Assembly: GCA_900539095.1 (NCBI GenBank)
Contig: UQAR01000057.1
Span: forward strand, 1 to 13,945
Length of the DNA: 13,945 bases
Direction of reading: 5' to 3'
Source of the DNA: an uncultured Ruminococcus sp.
GTDB taxonomy: Bacteria > Bacillota > Clostridia > Oscillospirales > Ruminococcaceae
The notes under the pieces were generated by a model. The model had not been told where the DNA came from, did not search any database, and saw nothing but the letters and a program-made list of their open reading frames with translations. How positions within the stretch are numbered: position 1 is the stretch's first letter; the number at the start of each line of letters is the position of its first letter. Shown here piece after piece: positions 13,853 to 13,945 of the stretch. Both the position numbers and the translations under genes were made by a program.

Positions 13853-13905
13853 AATAAAACCACCTTTTTATGTTATATATTTTATACTAATGCCAGTTCT
13901 ATCAC

Positions 13906-13945
13906 CTGTCTCTTATACACATCTCCGAGCCCACGAGACTAAGGC
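13906..13945 (+). other. Untrimmed Nextera i7 adapter (artefact)
   Basis: Positions 13906-13924 are the Tn5 mosaic end in reverse orientation, 13925-13939 the i7 linker, and 13940-13945 (TAAGGC) the first six bases of an i7 index that I recall as N701. Genuine sequence ends at 13905. Confidence 0.97.

Larger units (their letters stand above)
6924..13905. mobile_element. Integrated genetic element at tRNA-Ser (one end in window)
   Basis: The element begins at the tRNA-Ser remnant and runs to the right end of the genuine sequence, so at least about 6.9 kb is present and the far end is missing. It holds an integrase and an excisionase-like gene next to the junction, a toxin-antitoxin pair, a DUF927 helicase with a repeat-rich region upstream (candidate replication module), a DUF1643 gene and several small unknown genes. 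Its base composition is visibly AT-richer than the purL side. No capsid, terminase, relaxase or type IV secretion gene is visible, so it may be mobilised by another element, be a phage satellite, or carry those genes in the missing part. Confidence 0.82.

Overview
The window is one DNA fragment flanked by untrimmed Illumina Nextera adapter at both ends (1-48 and 13906-13945). About 13.86 kb of genuine sequence lies between. The left half (49 to about 6920) looks like the chromosome of a low-to-mid GC Clostridia bacterium. Evidence: AAGGAG-type Shine-Dalgarno (SD) sites, TTGACA/TATAAT promoters, intrinsic terminators, and a single-chain 1237-residue PurL of the clostridial kind. A Ruminococcus-like gut genome is my guess from gene content and codon style, not proven.

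Chromosomal part, all on the + strand: a membrane-anchored YdcF/SanA-like (DUF218) protein; an L-fucose/L-arabinose isomerase-family protein; purL; and a small DUF1294 membrane protein. The isomerase gene and purL each have a clear promoter and terminator of their own, so they read as independent units rather than one operon.

At 6924-6985 (- strand) lies the 3' part of a tRNA-Ser(GGA) gene: half of the anticodon arm, the long variable arm, the T arm, the 3' acceptor strand and an encoded CCA, with its own terminator beyond. The 5' half is missing and homology stops inside the anticodon stem. A tyrosine recombinase gene lies about 0.8 kb away. This is the footprint of an element integrated at a tRNA gene; the chromosome-side att junction is inside the window and the far end is not.

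From about 6986 to the right end the DNA is visibly more AT-rich and forms the element. Next to the junction is a + strand type II toxin-antitoxin pair (Phd/YefM-like antitoxin, RelE/ParE-like toxin). Everything else is on the - strand. Read in transcription order from the right: a five-zinc-ribbon protein; an unknown 109-residue protein; two tiny hydrophobic ORFs (22 and 41 residues) with strong SDs; a DUF1643 protein; a 583-residue DUF927-type AAA+ helicase; an unknown 127-residue protein; an excisionase-like HTH protein; and the integrase. No capsid, conjugation or primase gene is visible. A DUF927 helicase together with DUF1643 recalls the replication region of staphylococcal SCC elements, but here the recombinase is a tyrosine integrase aimed at a tRNA gene.

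The main points for follow-up are: (1) a 42-bp imperfect inverted repeat plus a strong U-tailed hairpin just upstream of the helicase gene, a candidate origin and/or regulatory RNA; (2) several gene junctions in the element where a hairpin and U-run directly abut the next gene's SD, leaving no room for a promoter; (3) the two tiny membrane-peptide genes.
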